Shown here: one piece after another, positions 49,236-62,247 of the stretch
How positions within the stretch are numbered: the first letter of the stretch is position 1
Layout of the letters: every line of letters begins with the position of its first letter
NCBI RefSeq assembly: GCF_039542035.1
Contig: NZ_BAABHJ010000008.1
Location: forward strand, 310,001 to 374,000
Source of the DNA: Actinoallomurus liliacearum
GTDB lineage: Bacteria > Actinomycetota > Actinomycetes > Streptosporangiales > Streptosporangiaceae
Length of the DNA: 64,000 bases
Reading direction: 5' to 3'
Made by a program: the position numbers and the translations under genes
The notes under the pieces: model-generated
Database searches by the model: none
What the model was told of the DNA's origin: nothing
Seen by the model: the letters and a program-made list of their open reading frames with translations, nothing else

Positions 49236-50390
49236 TCAGGCCTTGGTGGAGGCGAGCTGGGGGTTGACCCGGATGACGCCCCAGAAGTTGGACAGGTAGA
49301 CGTCCTGGATCTGGATCCGGGTGCCCGTGTGCCGGGCGACGACCATCTTGTTGTTGCCGATGTAGATCGCGATATGCGAGACGCCGTTGAAGGTCGGGTC
49401 GTTCTTCCAGGTCAGCAGGTCGCCCGGCTGGGCCTGGCTGTACGGCAGCCGCCAGCCGGTGAACGCCTGGATGTCGGCCGTCCGCGGCATCCTGATGCCG
49501 GCCTGGGCGAAGGCGTACTGGACGAGGCCGGAGCAGTCGTAGCCGCCCTCGCGGTCGGACTCGCCACCCCAGACGTACGGCATGCCGATCTTGGACTCGG
49601 CGGCCCGGATCACCGTGTTGACCTGGTCGGCCGTCATCACGCGGCCCGGGGCGCCGGCGGTGCCGCCGGGAACGGTCGGGCCGTCGAACCGGGACTCCAG
49701 GGTGGCCATCTTCGTGCCCTTGGGCAGGAGCTTGGCCAGTTGCCCACGGAGCTTGGCGAGGTCGGCGTGCGGGGCGCTGACGAGCAGGGCGTTGTCGGAC
49801 GGCATGCCGATCGTCTGCGCGGTGTAGTGCGAGACCACCGCGTCGACCTGGTCGATGCCCATCGTGGCGTAGGCGCCGACGCGCACGGAGGTCTGGTGCG
49901 CCTGCCCGCCGATCTGGGTCTGGGACGCCAGCGGGATGCCGCCGTCCTGGCCCATCGTGAAGGAGATCGCGACGTCGCCGCCCGCGATGTTGTTCCACAG
50001 GGCGTCGGACTTGGCGCTCGCCTCGGGGGTGTAGGCGCGGAACGTCGACGGCTCGACGCCGAGCACGCCCACGCGCTTGCCGCCCACGAGCGCCCGCGCC
50101 GCGTCGACGACCTCCACGGCCTTGACGCCCTTCGCCTCGCGGACCTTCGCCACCGCGTCGGCGGGCAGCGTCTGCGGGGAGGCGATCAGCAGGTGCGGCG
50201 TGATGGTCTTCTGCAGCGCCGCGACCCGGTAACTCGTGCTGTCCGCCGCGGCGACATAGCGCCCGCCGGGGAGCCGCACGGTCGGGGCGTGGAACGGCCC
50301 GGCGGCCACGATCGCCAGATCCGCGGCGATGGTGGTGGCCAGCGAAAGGCCAACGACCGTCGGAAGCATGCGGCGGCTCGGCCAGCGCAC
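49236..50390 (-). CDS. Secreted NlpC/P60 endopeptidase with N-terminal extracytoplasmic domain
   Basis: The 384-residue protein has an N-terminal signal or anchor (about 8-30: LPTVVGLSLATTIAADLAIV). A domain of about 200 residues follows (LLIASPQTLPADAVAKVREA, then VLGVEPSTFRAYTPE) that reminds me of the extracytoplasmic domain of MacB/FtsX-type permeases. The C-terminal NlpC/P60 domain has Cys in YDCSGLVQYAFAQAGI, His in VSHIAIYIGNN and HTG. This enzyme type cuts peptidoglycan stem peptides. I chose the GTG at 50388-50390 because GGAGG lies 5 nt upstream. Confidence 0.88.
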   Translation of the reverse strand: MRWPSRRMLPTVVGLSLATTIAADLAIVAAGPFHAPTVRLPGGRYVAAADSTSYRVAALQKTITPHLLIASPQTLPADAVAKVREAKGVKAVEVVDAARALVGGKRVGVLGVEPSTFRAYTPEASAKSDALWNNIAGGDVAISFTMGQDGGIPLASQTQIGGQAHQTSVRVGAYATMGIDQVDAVVSHYTAQTIGMPSDNALLVSAPHADLAKLRGQLAKLLPKGTKMATLESRFDGPTVPGGTAGAPGRVMTADQVNTVIRAAESKIGMPYVWGGESDREGGYDCSGLVQYAFAQAGIRMPRTADIQAFTGWRLPYSQAQPGDLLTWKNDPTFNGVSHIAIYIGNNKMVVARHTGTRIQIQDVYLSNFWGVIRVNPQLASTKA

Positions 50391-50600
50391 GGCGCCCTCC
50401 CTAACTCCCCAGTGCGTTGTACGACTATGACCTACGACGGCGATGGTCGTCCAGAGCCCCATATGCCTCATAAGCCACTGCTGTCGCCCGTTGACAGGCG
50501 GGCGCCTGTTCTGAGGTAACACGGCCGTAAACGAAAGATCAAGCCCAGGGCTGATCTTTATTGACAGAGATTCCAATGAGTGGGCTTCCGGGCGGGCCGC

Positions 50601-52586
<1,986 letters not shown>

Positions 52587-52716
52587 GGGTGGTCCCGCCG
52601 GTCGGTCGGTGCGTCTCATCCCCACCGTATCGATCTCGCCTGGCGCGTTGACCGACGCGGACCCGGCCCAGGACTTAACCTGTCGGCAGGGTCGGACAAC
52701 GGTCGGAGTGTGCACA

Positions 52717-53079
52717 GTGGATCCGCTCTCGGTCTCAGCGCTCGTGACTCTCTTGTCGAAGATCTTCGACGGCACCACCGGCAAGGTCGGTGAACAGCTG
52801 TGGGACGACCTGACCTCGGTCGTACGGCGCGTGTTCGGCCGCCGCAGCACCTCGGTCGAGGCGGCCAAGCGTCTCGGTGAGCGCCCCGGCGACCCGGACT
52901 CGATGCGGGCGCTGGCCGAGGCGCTCATCGCCGACTCCGCCCGTGATCCGCAGGGGGCCGCGCAGATCCGCCACTGGGTCGCCCGCGCCGAGCGCGCCCT
53001 CGCCCCGGACGAGTCGGTCCGGGGCACCGTCAGCGGTACCGTCCAGGCCCGCGACGTCCACGGCGACATCACCTTCTGA
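52717..53079 (+). CDS. Small protein with RHIM/BASS3-like C-terminal motif (120 aa)
   Basis: The N-terminal 90 residues are predicted helical (SALVTLLSKIFDGTTGKVGE, then DDLTSVVRRVFGRRS, and EALIADSARDPQGAAQIRHW). The last 20 residues read GTVSGTVQARDVHGDITF. This resembles the GxVxGxVVQAxxVxGGVxF pattern of bacterial RHIM-like amyloid motifs (BASS3) that occur at the ends of actinobacterial NLR-type and partner proteins. I infer a possible self-assembly or partner-recruiting adaptor. No NTPase or toxin gene is adjacent. The GTG at 52717 has GGAG 8 nt upstream. Its terminator is at 53128. Confidence 0.65.
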   Translation: MDPLSVSALVTLLSKIFDGTTGKVGEQLWDDLTSVVRRVFGRRSTSVEAAKRLGERPGDPDSMRALAEALIADSARDPQGAAQIRHWVARAERALAPDESVRGTVSGTVQARDVHGDITF

Positions 53080-53127
53080 GCCGCCGGCCACCGCCGCTCC
53101 CGGGTGGCGGGTGCGGCCGGCCGGCGC

Positions 53128-53154
53128 CTGACGCGGGTGTACCGCCCGCGTCAG
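53128..53154. terminator. Bidirectional terminator
   Basis: CTGACGCGGG, 7-nt loop, CCCGCGTCAG: a perfect 10-bp stem between convergent gene ends. Confidence 0.85.
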
Positions 53155-53181
53155 CCGGTTCTTCCGGGGACCGGCACGGCG

Positions 53182-53946
53182 CTACGGCGTCAGGGTGGTG
53201 AAGGGCTCGGCGAGATGGGCCGTGGCCAGGGTGCCGGAACGCCTCCGGACCCGTTCCAGCAGCGCCGCGCGGGTGGCGGCGGCGCGTTCGGGGTCCTCGT
53301 CGTGCGCGTAGCGGATGGCGGGGTTCACGAGCTGCACCGGGTGGTGCAGGACGTCGCCGCTCAGTACCAGCCGGCCGACCTCGACCGACTGGTGTCCCGG
53401 CGTGTGGCCGGGCGTGGGCACCACGGTGATGCCCGAGGTCATCTCGACCAGGCCGTCGACCACTTCGAGGGCGTCGCCCAGCGGCCGTACGACCTGCTCC
53501 AGTACGGGTCCGCGGACCCAGTCGAGCTCGTCGCGCTGGATGATGTACCGCGCGTTGGGGAAGGCGGGCAGGCCGTCCACGACCGCGCCGCCGGCGTGGT
53601 CGCTGTGCAGGTGGGTGAGCACCACCGCGTCGACGTCCTCGGGGCGCACCCCGGCCGCGGCGACCTCGGCCATGAGCGCGCCGGGCACGGGCGCCCACCC
53701 GGCGGCCGGTGACTCCGTACCGCCGACCCCGGTGTCGACCAGGATCGTACGGCCGGTCGGGTCGCGCAGCAGGTGGCAGTGGAAGTGCAGCACCCACTCC
53801 TCCCGGCCCACCACCGCCCAGTCCGCGGCGGTCGCGCCGAGGAACGTCTCATCCAGCGGCCTGCGCAGCGCGGGCCCCATGGGGCCCACCGCGTCGCAGA
53901 GCGGGATCACCTCGACGCCGGCGAAGACCTTCGACGAATGCGGCAT
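53182..53946 (-). CDS. MBL-fold metallo-hydrolase
   Basis: The 254-residue protein has the metallo-beta-lactamase zinc motif THLHSDHAGG, then GHTPGHQSVEVG and SGDVLHHPVQL, giving a dinuclear site. Lactonase-like (AHL lactonase or similar) relatives share this layout, but the substrate is unknown. I chose the ATG at 53944-53946 because GGGAG lies 7 nt upstream; an ATG nine codons earlier is possible. It has no signal peptide. It is divergent from a lipoprotein gene. Confidence 0.88.
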   Translation of the reverse strand: MPHSSKVFAGVEVIPLCDAVGPMGPALRRPLDETFLGATAADWAVVGREEWVLHFHCHLLRDPTGRTILVDTGVGGTESPAAGWAPVPGALMAEVAAAGVRPEDVDAVVLTHLHSDHAGGAVVDGLPAFPNARYIIQRDELDWVRGPVLEQVVRPLGDALEVVDGLVEMTSGITVVPTPGHTPGHQSVEVGRLVLSGDVLHHPVQLVNPAIRYAHDEDPERAAATRAALLERVRRRSGTLATAHLAEPFTTLTP

Positions 53947-54125
53947 CAGCGGGCTCCCGAGCGGCGGCGACATTTCAGGCTCGAACGATAGCGAGGACCG
54001 GCCGCGCGGTGCCGCAGGCCGACCGGCCGTGGCGCGGCGGTGCGCGCCAGGGCGGAAGCACCCTGGAGAAACCTTTCAGCCAGGCCGAAGGCGGGCTCCA
54101 GGAAGATCGGCCATCATCGCGGCCC

Positions 54126-54674
54126 ATGCGAATCCTCCATGGCGGAGCGATGCTGGCCTCGGTGGCCGTGCTCGCCGTCTGCGCGGGCTGCGGATCCTCC
54201 GGCGGCAAGGCGGCGTCCTCGCCGTCCGGGTCGGCCGGTAAGACGGGTGCGAACGGTTTCGCGGCCTACGCCGCCTGCCTCCGTCAGCACGGTGTGAACA
54301 TCCCGACGGCCCGCCCCAGCGGACGGCCCTCCGGCCAGCCGGGGCGGCAGGGCGGCGGGTTCGGTCGCGGCTTCGGCGACATCAGTCAGGAGGCGCGGGA
54401 CGCCTGCCAGTCGCTCGCCCCGCAGGGACAGCGCCAGGGCATGCAGGAGCTGCAGGCGTTCCGCAGTTGTCTCAAGGACCACGGCGTGACGCTGCCGACC
54501 CCGACGCCGGGGGCCGTGCGGTCGCCGGACGCGAACCGTACGCCGGGCGCCCGTCCGTCTCCGGGCATGCGTTACCTCGGTGGGCTGAAGACGTCCGATC
54601 CGAAGGTGGCGGCCGCGCTCAAGACCTGCAAGCCGCTGCTTCCGACCTTCTCCCCCCGTCCCTCGGCGAGCTGA
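54126..54674 (+). CDS. Secreted lipoprotein with Gln/Gly/Pro-rich core
   Basis: The 182-residue protein has a signal and lipobox (LAVCAGCGSSGG, Cys near 22) and two similar segments (AAYAACLRQHGVNIPT and QAFRSCLKDHGVTLPT), each containing a cysteine and an HGV motif, so it looks like an internal duplication. The linker is Gly/Gln rich. Proteins of this type are frequently encoded beside MacAB-like efflux operons of actinomycetes, as here. The function is unknown. Confidence 0.75.
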   Translation: MRILHGGAMLASVAVLAVCAGCGSSGGKAASSPSGSAGKTGANGFAAYAACLRQHGVNIPTARPSGRPSGQPGRQGGGFGRGFGDISQEARDACQSLAPQGQRQGMQELQAFRSCLKDHGVTLPTPTPGAVRSPDANRTPGARPSPGMRYLGGLKTSDPKVAAALKTCKPLLPTFSPRPSAS

Positions 54675-54691
54675 GCCGAGTAGCCCGGTCC

Positions 54692-54719
54692 CGGTGCCCG
54701 GCCGTGGGGCCGGGCACCG
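54692..54719. terminator. Bidirectional terminator
   Basis: CGGTGCCCGGCC, loop GTGG, GGCCGGGCACCG: a perfect 12-bp stem between convergent ends. Confidence 0.9.
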
Positions 54720-54736
54720 TTCCCGCCGCAGGTCCC

Positions 54737-55372
54737 TCAGGGCCGCTGGGTCACCGTGGTCGCCGTCACGCTGCCGTCCTGGCCCGGCGTGCCCTGAACG
54801 ACCACGGAGGCGCCGGCCTTGAGGTCCTTGGCCTTGGCGCTCTTGGTCACCGAGACCTTCGTGGACCCGTTCGTCTTCACGCGCACGATCCCGTTGGCGG
54901 TCTGGACGTAGATGATGTCGCCGTCGACGAGTTTGACGGTGCCGGTCGTCCCGCCGCCACCGGGAGCCGCTTCCGCGCCGGAGCCGTCGGTCGGCGCGCC
55001 GCCCTGACCGGTCCCGCCACGCTGACCCGGCGCGCCGCCCTGCGTGCCTCGGCCGCCGAAGGCACCGCCCGCACCGGCCACGCCCGGGAAGCCGGTTCCG
55101 TTCTGCCCGCCGCGGGCGAACTGCCCGAAGCCGGCGGGGGTCTGTTTCTTGCCCCAGTGCTGGTCCGCCTGCACGCCGCCGACGAACCCGGCGACGATCA
55201 GTACCCCGGCGGCCAGGAACATGGTGGCCGAGGGGATCCGGCGTTCCTTGCGCGGTTCCGCGGCCGCCAGCTCTTCGGCGAGGTTCCCGTCGAACGGTGA
55301 GGTGCGCAGCAGTTCTTCCGGCGGCACCTCGTCGACCGGTGCGTCGCCGCCCTTGCGCCGTGTTCCAGGCAC
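54737..55372 (-). CDS. Membrane-anchored DUF5666-like protein
   Basis: The 211-residue protein has a cytosolic N-terminus, one membrane segment (about 49-66: ATMFLAAGVLIVAGFVGGV), a Gly/Gln-rich linker with many GGA repeats, and a C-terminal beta-barrel-like domain (TVKLVDGDIIYVQTANGIVR, then LKAGASVVVQGTPGQDG) of the DUF5666 type. The GTG at 55370-55372 follows AGGGAGAG. It is the last gene of the leftward efflux operon, 18 bp after the permease gene. Its role in efflux is unknown. Confidence 0.8.
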   Translation of the reverse strand: MPGTRRKGGDAPVDEVPPEELLRTSPFDGNLAEELAAAEPRKERRIPSATMFLAAGVLIVAGFVGGVQADQHWGKKQTPAGFGQFARGGQNGTGFPGVAGAGGAFGGRGTQGGAPGQRGGTGQGGAPTDGSGAEAAPGGGGTTGTVKLVDGDIIYVQTANGIVRVKTNGSTKVSVTKSAKAKDLKAGASVVVQGTPGQDGSVTATTVTQRP

Positions 55373-55390
55373 AGTCTCTCCCTATGCGTG

Positions 55391-57395
<2,005 letters not shown>

Positions 57396-57399
<4 letters not shown>

Positions 57400-58586
57400 C
57401 CCCGGCCTCCGCCGCGGGTGCCGCCGAAGCCGCCGCCGGTGCCGGGGAAGCGACCCGAGGGGAATCCGCCGCTGCCCGCCGTGGAGCTCAGCGCGATCAG
57501 GACCTGGTCGCCCTCCTTGAGACCCGACGTGATCTCGGTGCCCTGGTCGCCCTGGACGCCGGCCTGCACGACCTGGACGACCTGCTTGCCGCCCTGCAGC
57601 ACGGTCACCGTGCTGCGGCCGCCCGCGGTCCGGACGGCGGCGGTCGGGACGTACAGCACGTTCTCCGCCCGCGCCGTCGTCACCCGCACCGTGGCGGTCG
57701 CCCCGATGCGGAGGCCGGCGGGCGGGTCGGTGAGCGAGACGGTGACGCCGTACTGCACGACGTTGTTCGAGGTGGTCGCGGTCTGGTCGATGGCGGTGAC
57801 CTTGCCGGACGCCTGGGCGCTCTGGACCGCGTCGAAGGTCACGGTCGCGCTCTGGCCCTTCTTGAGCTTGGCGACGTCGGCCTCGGTGAAGTCGCCGGTG
57901 ACCACCAGCTTGGAGGTCTCGGCGATGGTCATGAACCCGCCGCCGGAACCGCTCGACGAGCCGCCCGAACCGGCCGAACCCGACGAGCCGCCGGCCGCTC
58001 CACCGGCGCCGGAACCACCGGATCCGCTGGAGCCCGACGACCCGGAGGAACTGCTCGAAGAGCTGCTCGAACCGCTGGATGACCCGCCGACGGTGCCGTT
58101 GACCGCGACGATGGTGCCGCTGAAGGGCGCGACGAGCTCGGTGCCGTCGAGGGCGCGCTGGGCGCTGTTGTAGGAGGCCTTCGCCTGCACGTAGGAGGAG
58201 TAGCCCGAGGCGGTCGTCGTGTCGCCGGCCTCGGCGGCGTTCAGGGCGGCCCGCGCGGCCTCGAGGGAGTCCCGGGCGTTCGCGTCGTCGACGGTGGCGA
58301 GCACCTGGCCCTTCTTGACCTTGTCGCCCACCTGAACGTTGATCTTGTCGACCGTACCGCTGGTCGCGAAGGAGAGGTCTTGGGAGCGGGCGCTGGCCAC
58401 CGCGCCGGAGGCCGACACCGAGGCGACCACCGTGCCACGGCTCACCTGGACGGTCCGGCCCGGGGACGACGCGCCCGCGTCATCGCTCAGCGAGAAGTAC
58501 GCGACCCCGGCACCGCCCACGAGCAGAACGGCCAGAGCGCCGTTGATGAGCACGCCACGACGTCGGAGGAGGGATTTCACCGCCAC
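57396..58586 (-). CDS. MacA-like efflux adaptor with Ser/Gly-rich insertion
   Basis: The 396-residue protein has a membrane anchor (about 13-32: LINGALAVLLVGGAGVAYF) and a lipoyl/barrel pair (VVASVSASGAVASARSQDL, then VQVGDKVKKGQVLATVDD). A region of over 60 residues made mainly of Ser and Gly (about 165-230) interrupts the hairpin, and a beta-barrel plus membrane-proximal domain closes it (NVLYVPTAAVRTAGGRS). The Ser/Gly stretch replaces the long coiled-coil hairpin of Gram-negative MacA. The GTG at 58586 is the first gene of the operon; a second GTG two codons later is possible. Confidence 0.9.
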
Positions 58587-58769
58587 AGCGTCCCGGAGAC
58601 TGCTTGGGCGAACCTGATCCGATCCTGAGAGGTTTCTGTGAGCTCATGTGGCCGCGGCACGGGCTCCGAGGCCACGACCAGTGGCCGACCGCGATCGGAG
58701 AGGCCGTCTTCAGGGAACTTTGAGGATGGGCTCGGGTGCCTGTGACCTTCATCCGGCAGGATTCCGCGC

Positions 58770-60257
58770 GTGAACCGCCCGACCATACGCGATCTCCGAA
58801 GGCCACCGTGGCTCACCGCCGGTGCGGTGCTCATGCTCACGACCGGGGTGGTGGCCTTCGGTGACTCCACCGCCGCCGGCACGGCGTACGCCGTGGTGCG
58901 GCGCGGGACCGTGACGGCCACCGCCGGCGCCGCCGGCACCGTACGGAGCGCCGATACCCGCGAACTCGTCTTCGGGACCTCCGGAACGGTGCAGGAGATC
59001 GAGGTCACGCCGGGCACCCGGGTGCGCGCGGGCCAGGTCCTCGCCCGGCTCGACGACACGGCGGCCCGGGAACAGGTCTCCGTCGCGAAGGCCGTGCTCA
59101 CGGCGGCTCAGCAGACCTACGCCGACGCGCTGCAGGGCGTCTGCACCGGTGGCGGCGCGGGCTCCGGCGGCACGGGCGGCGGCGCGTCGAACGGGTCGGC
59201 GGGCGGGAACGCCGCGAGCGGAGGCACCGGGAGCGCGTCCGGAACGACGGTGCGGACGGCCGGCTTCCGGCGTCCTCGGCCGCCGCGGAAGCCGACCCCG
59301 ACGCCCACCAGCACGTCGCCCACCCCGACGCCCACGCCCACCCCGACGCCCACGCCGACCCCGACGCGGCCGACGCCGACGCCGTCGCCCACCCACTCGC
59401 GGCCGACCGGCCACCCCACGCCCACCGGGCACCCGACACCGACCGGCCGCCCGAAGCCGACCGGACGTCCCAAGCCGACCGGGCACCCGAAGCCGAGCGG
59501 CCGCCCGAAGACCGGCGGCAGGACCGGCGCGGGCGGTGGCCGTCCCGGTGCGGCCGGCGGTCGTTCCGGCGCGGGCGGTGGCGGCGGCTGCCAGCCGAAC
59601 GCCGCCGAACAGGCCGCCGCGAAGGTCACCCAGGCGGAGGTCAACGTACGGCAGGCCGAACGCACGCTGTCCGACACCACCCTCGAGGCGCCGATGGCGG
59701 GCACCGTGCTCTCGATCGCGGGAGCGGTCGGCGACCAGACCGGCTCGGGGAAGAGCGGCTTCCTCACGCTGGGCGACCTGGACGACCTGCAGGTACGGGC
59801 CCTGTTCTCACTCGGTGACGTGGATCGGCTCAAGGTCGGCCAGCAGGCGACGATCGGACTGGGGATGTCGCCGAACGGGCAGTACACCGGGAAGGTGACG
59901 TGCATCGACCCGGCGGCCACCACCAGCGGCAACCTGGCGCGGGTGGGCGTGAACATCTCCCTGGACGACCCGCCGGACGGCGTGCTCGTCGGCATGAGCG
60001 CGACCGCCGACGTCGTGACCGCACAGGCCCAGAGCGTGCTGTACGTCCCCGCCAACGCGGTGCGGACCGCGCCCGACGGCAGGGCCACCGTGCTCGTACG
60101 ACACGACGGACGGGGCGTCACGCGGACGGTGAACCTCGGGGTCCGGAGCGACCGTTACGTGGCGATCACCGGCGGCCTGTCCTCCGGCGACAAGGTCGTG
60201 CTGCCGACGGGCAACGGCCCGGACGGCTTCCCGGACGGAACCTTCCCCGGCGCCTGA
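58770..60257 (+). CDS. Second MacA/HlyD-like adaptor with Pro-Thr repeat linker
   Basis: The 495-residue protein has an N-terminal anchor (about 14-32: WLTAGAVLMLTTGVVAFG), the lipoyl-like VTATAGAAGTVRSADTREL, and the barrel-plus-membrane-proximal region (QSVLYVPANAVRTAPDGRA). Between the two halves a low-complexity stretch of about 180 residues has (PT)n and then repeats of TGRPKP and TGHP. Two isolated cysteines flank the stretch (GVCTGG and GGCQPN) and could be bridged. It is divergent from the MacA-like operon and has no partner permease next to it. Confidence 0.85.
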   Translation: MNRPTIRDLRRPPWLTAGAVLMLTTGVVAFGDSTAAGTAYAVVRRGTVTATAGAAGTVRSADTRELVFGTSGTVQEIEVTPGTRVRAGQVLARLDDTAAREQVSVAKAVLTAAQQTYADALQGVCTGGGAGSGGTGGGASNGSAGGNAASGGTGSASGTTVRTAGFRRPRPPRKPTPTPTSTSPTPTPTPTPTPTPTPTRPTPTPSPTHSRPTGHPTPTGHPTPTGRPKPTGRPKPTGHPKPSGRPKTGGRTGAGGGRPGAAGGRSGAGGGGGCQPNAAEQAAAKVTQAEVNVRQAERTLSDTTLEAPMAGTVLSIAGAVGDQTGSGKSGFLTLGDLDDLQVRALFSLGDVDRLKVGQQATIGLGMSPNGQYTGKVTCIDPAATTSGNLARVGVNISLDDPPDGVLVGMSATADVVTAQAQSVLYVPANAVRTAPDGRATVLVRHDGRGVTRTVNLGVRSDRYVAITGGLSSGDKVVLPTGNGPDGFPDGTFPGA

Positions 60258-60421
60258 CGCCCGTCGGCCTGACACCGCCCGCCCCGACGCGCAACGGCCC
60301 GACGACCTGTCGGAGCCCTCCCCGGCGCCTCACGCCACCGGACATCGCCTGCCCGACGGGCGACGGCACACGGGCGCCTCATCTGGCGGCTCTCGGCGGT
60401 CGGGCGGTGCCAGGACGCAAA

Positions 60422-60468
60422 CGGCCCGGCCGAGACGGTCCCTCGTTCGGGACCGCTCCGCCGGGCCG
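60422..60468. terminator. Terminator between second adaptor and HtrA
   Basis: CGGCCCGGC and GCCGGGCCG form the outer stem, and GGTCCC and GGGACC an inner one. It lies between the convergent gene ends. Confidence 0.75.
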
Positions 60469-60505
60469 CCTGGCTGGTTCCCCCGCCGGGCCCTCGTCGC
60501 TCGGG

Positions 60506-62110
60506 TCAGCTGCCCGAGTTGGAAGCGAGCGTCACGCTCACCGTGTGCTTGCTGCCGCCCCGCAGGTAGGTCAGCGAGATCTTGTCGCCGGGCTGGTGGC
60601 CGCGGATCGCCGCGGACAGGGTCTGGGAGTCCGCGATGGTCTTGCCGTCGACCTGGGTGACGACGTCGCCCTCCTGCAGTCCGGCCGCGGCCGCCGGGGT
60701 GCCCTTCTGCACGCCGGCGACGAGCGCGCCCTGCTGGTCGCCGGCCGCGTCGGACAGCGAGACGCCGAGGTAGGCGTGTGTGGCCTTGCCGGACTTGATG
60801 AGCTGGTCGGCGACCTGCTTCGCGGTGTCGATCGGGATCGCGAACCCGACGCCGATGTTGCCGTTGCTGCCGCCGGACGTGGCGATCGCGGTGTTGATGC
60901 CGATGACCTGGCCGGAGGCGTTCACCAGCGGACCACCGGAGTTGCCCGGGTTGATCGCCGCGTCGGTCTGGATCGCGTCGCCGATCGTCGCTCCCGAGCT
61001 GCTCTGCTGCTGCTGTTGGCCCTGCTGGCCCCAGCCGGGGAAGCCGGGCTGCTGTTGCTGCTGGTCGCCGCCCTCATTCAGGGTGCGGTGCAGCGCGCTG
61101 ACGATGCCGGAGGTCACCGATCCCTCCAGGCCGAGCGGGCTGCCGATGGCCACGACCGGGTCGCCGACCTGGAGCCGGTCGCTGCTGCCGAGCGTCGCGG
61201 GCTTGAGCCCGGAGACCCCCGATGCCTTGATCACGGCCAGGTCCGTGGCCGGGTCGGTGCCGAGCACGGTGGCCGAGGCCTTCTTCCCGTCGCTGAAGTT
61301 CACCGTGATCTGGCCACCCTGGGTGGCGTCGGACACGACGTGGTTGTTGGTCAGGATGACGCCGTCGGAGCGCAGGATGATGCCGGAGCCCTCGCCCTCG
61401 GCGGTCTGGGTGGTCACCGTGATCGACACGACGCTCGGCTGCACCGCCTGGGCGATGGCCGCGATGCCGGTGACGCTCTTGTTGGACGCCCCCTGCACGG
61501 CGGTCGGGCTGGCGTACACGGTCCGGCCGTGGTCGACCAGCGCCGCGACGGCGCCTCCGGCGAGTCCCCCGGCGAGGACCAGGGCCAGGGCGATGCCGCT
61601 GGCGGCCACCTTGCGCCGCGCCGTCAGCCGGCCGGCGGGGTGCTGCTGTGGCTGGGCGGGGTACGCGTACGGGCCCGGCTGCGCGCCGTACGGCGATCCG
61701 TACGCTCCGGGCCCCTGCGGAGGCTGCTGGCCGGGCGCGCCGTACGCCGCTGCGTGCTCGGCCTGCGCGCCGTACGCCGCGGCGCCCGCGCCGTGCGGCT
61801 GCTCGGCGTGCACTCCGTAGGCCGCCGCCTCCGGCCGCGCGCCGTACGGGTGCTCGTCCTGGCCGCCCTGCGGCCCCTGTGGGCCGGGCGCCGGCGGCTC
61901 GGCCGGTGTCTCGGCGGCCGCCGACGGCACCGGGTTCTGCGGTTCGGTCCGCTCCTCTGCCGGCTGCGGCTCGGACGGCGGCCAGGAGCGCACGTCGGCG
62001 GGCTGCGCTTCGGATGTGGACGAGGAACCCGTCTGTGACTCCACGGACGGGGTCGTCCCGGGCTGCGACTCCTCGGGACGCTCGTCCGCGGGCCGGTCGT
62101 GGGTTTCCAT
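60506..62110 (-). CDS. HtrA/DegP-type membrane serine protease
   Basis: The 534-residue protein has a long cytosolic Pro/Gln/Tyr/Ala-rich N-terminus (1-165) and a membrane helix (about 170-192: VAASGIALALVLAGGLAGGAV). The trypsin-like domain has the triad His (ILTNNHVVSD), Asp (DPATDLAVIKA) and Ser (NPGNSGGPLVN). A C-terminal PDZ domain follows (AGVQKGTPAAAAGLQEGD). A Gln-rich stretch inserts at about 350-370. HtrA proteins degrade misfolded exported proteins. The ATG at 62108-62110 follows GGGGGA. The downstream partner on its 5' side is an OmpR-type two-component system. Confidence 0.93.
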   Translation of the reverse strand: METHDRPADERPEESQPGTTPSVESQTGSSSTSEAQPADVRSWPPSEPQPAEERTEPQNPVPSAAAETPAEPPAPGPQGPQGGQDEHPYGARPEAAAYGVHAEQPHGAGAAAYGAQAEHAAAYGAPGQQPPQGPGAYGSPYGAQPGPYAYPAQPQQHPAGRLTARRKVAASGIALALVLAGGLAGGAVAALVDHGRTVYASPTAVQGASNKSVTGIAAIAQAVQPSVVSITVTTQTAEGEGSGIILRSDGVILTNNHVVSDATQGGQITVNFSDGKKASATVLGTDPATDLAVIKASGVSGLKPATLGSSDRLQVGDPVVAIGSPLGLEGSVTSGIVSALHRTLNEGGDQQQQQPGFPGWGQQGQQQQQSSSGATIGDAIQTDAAINPGNSGGPLVNASGQVIGINTAIATSGGSNGNIGVGFAIPIDTAKQVADQLIKSGKATHAYLGVSLSDAAGDQQGALVAGVQKGTPAAAAGLQEGDVVTQVDGKTIADSQTLSAAIRGHQPGDKISLTYLRGGSKHTVSVTLASNSGS

Positions 62111-62247
62111 GGCTTCGTCCCCCAAAGTCGGTACTTTGTCTGACACTTCGAGGATGTCCACCGCGTCTTGAACAACGCTGAGCCCAACCTGAGAATTGGC
62201 GCAATAAGGCCCTGGTAAAAGCCGAAGACCGGACGCGCCGCCCGGGT

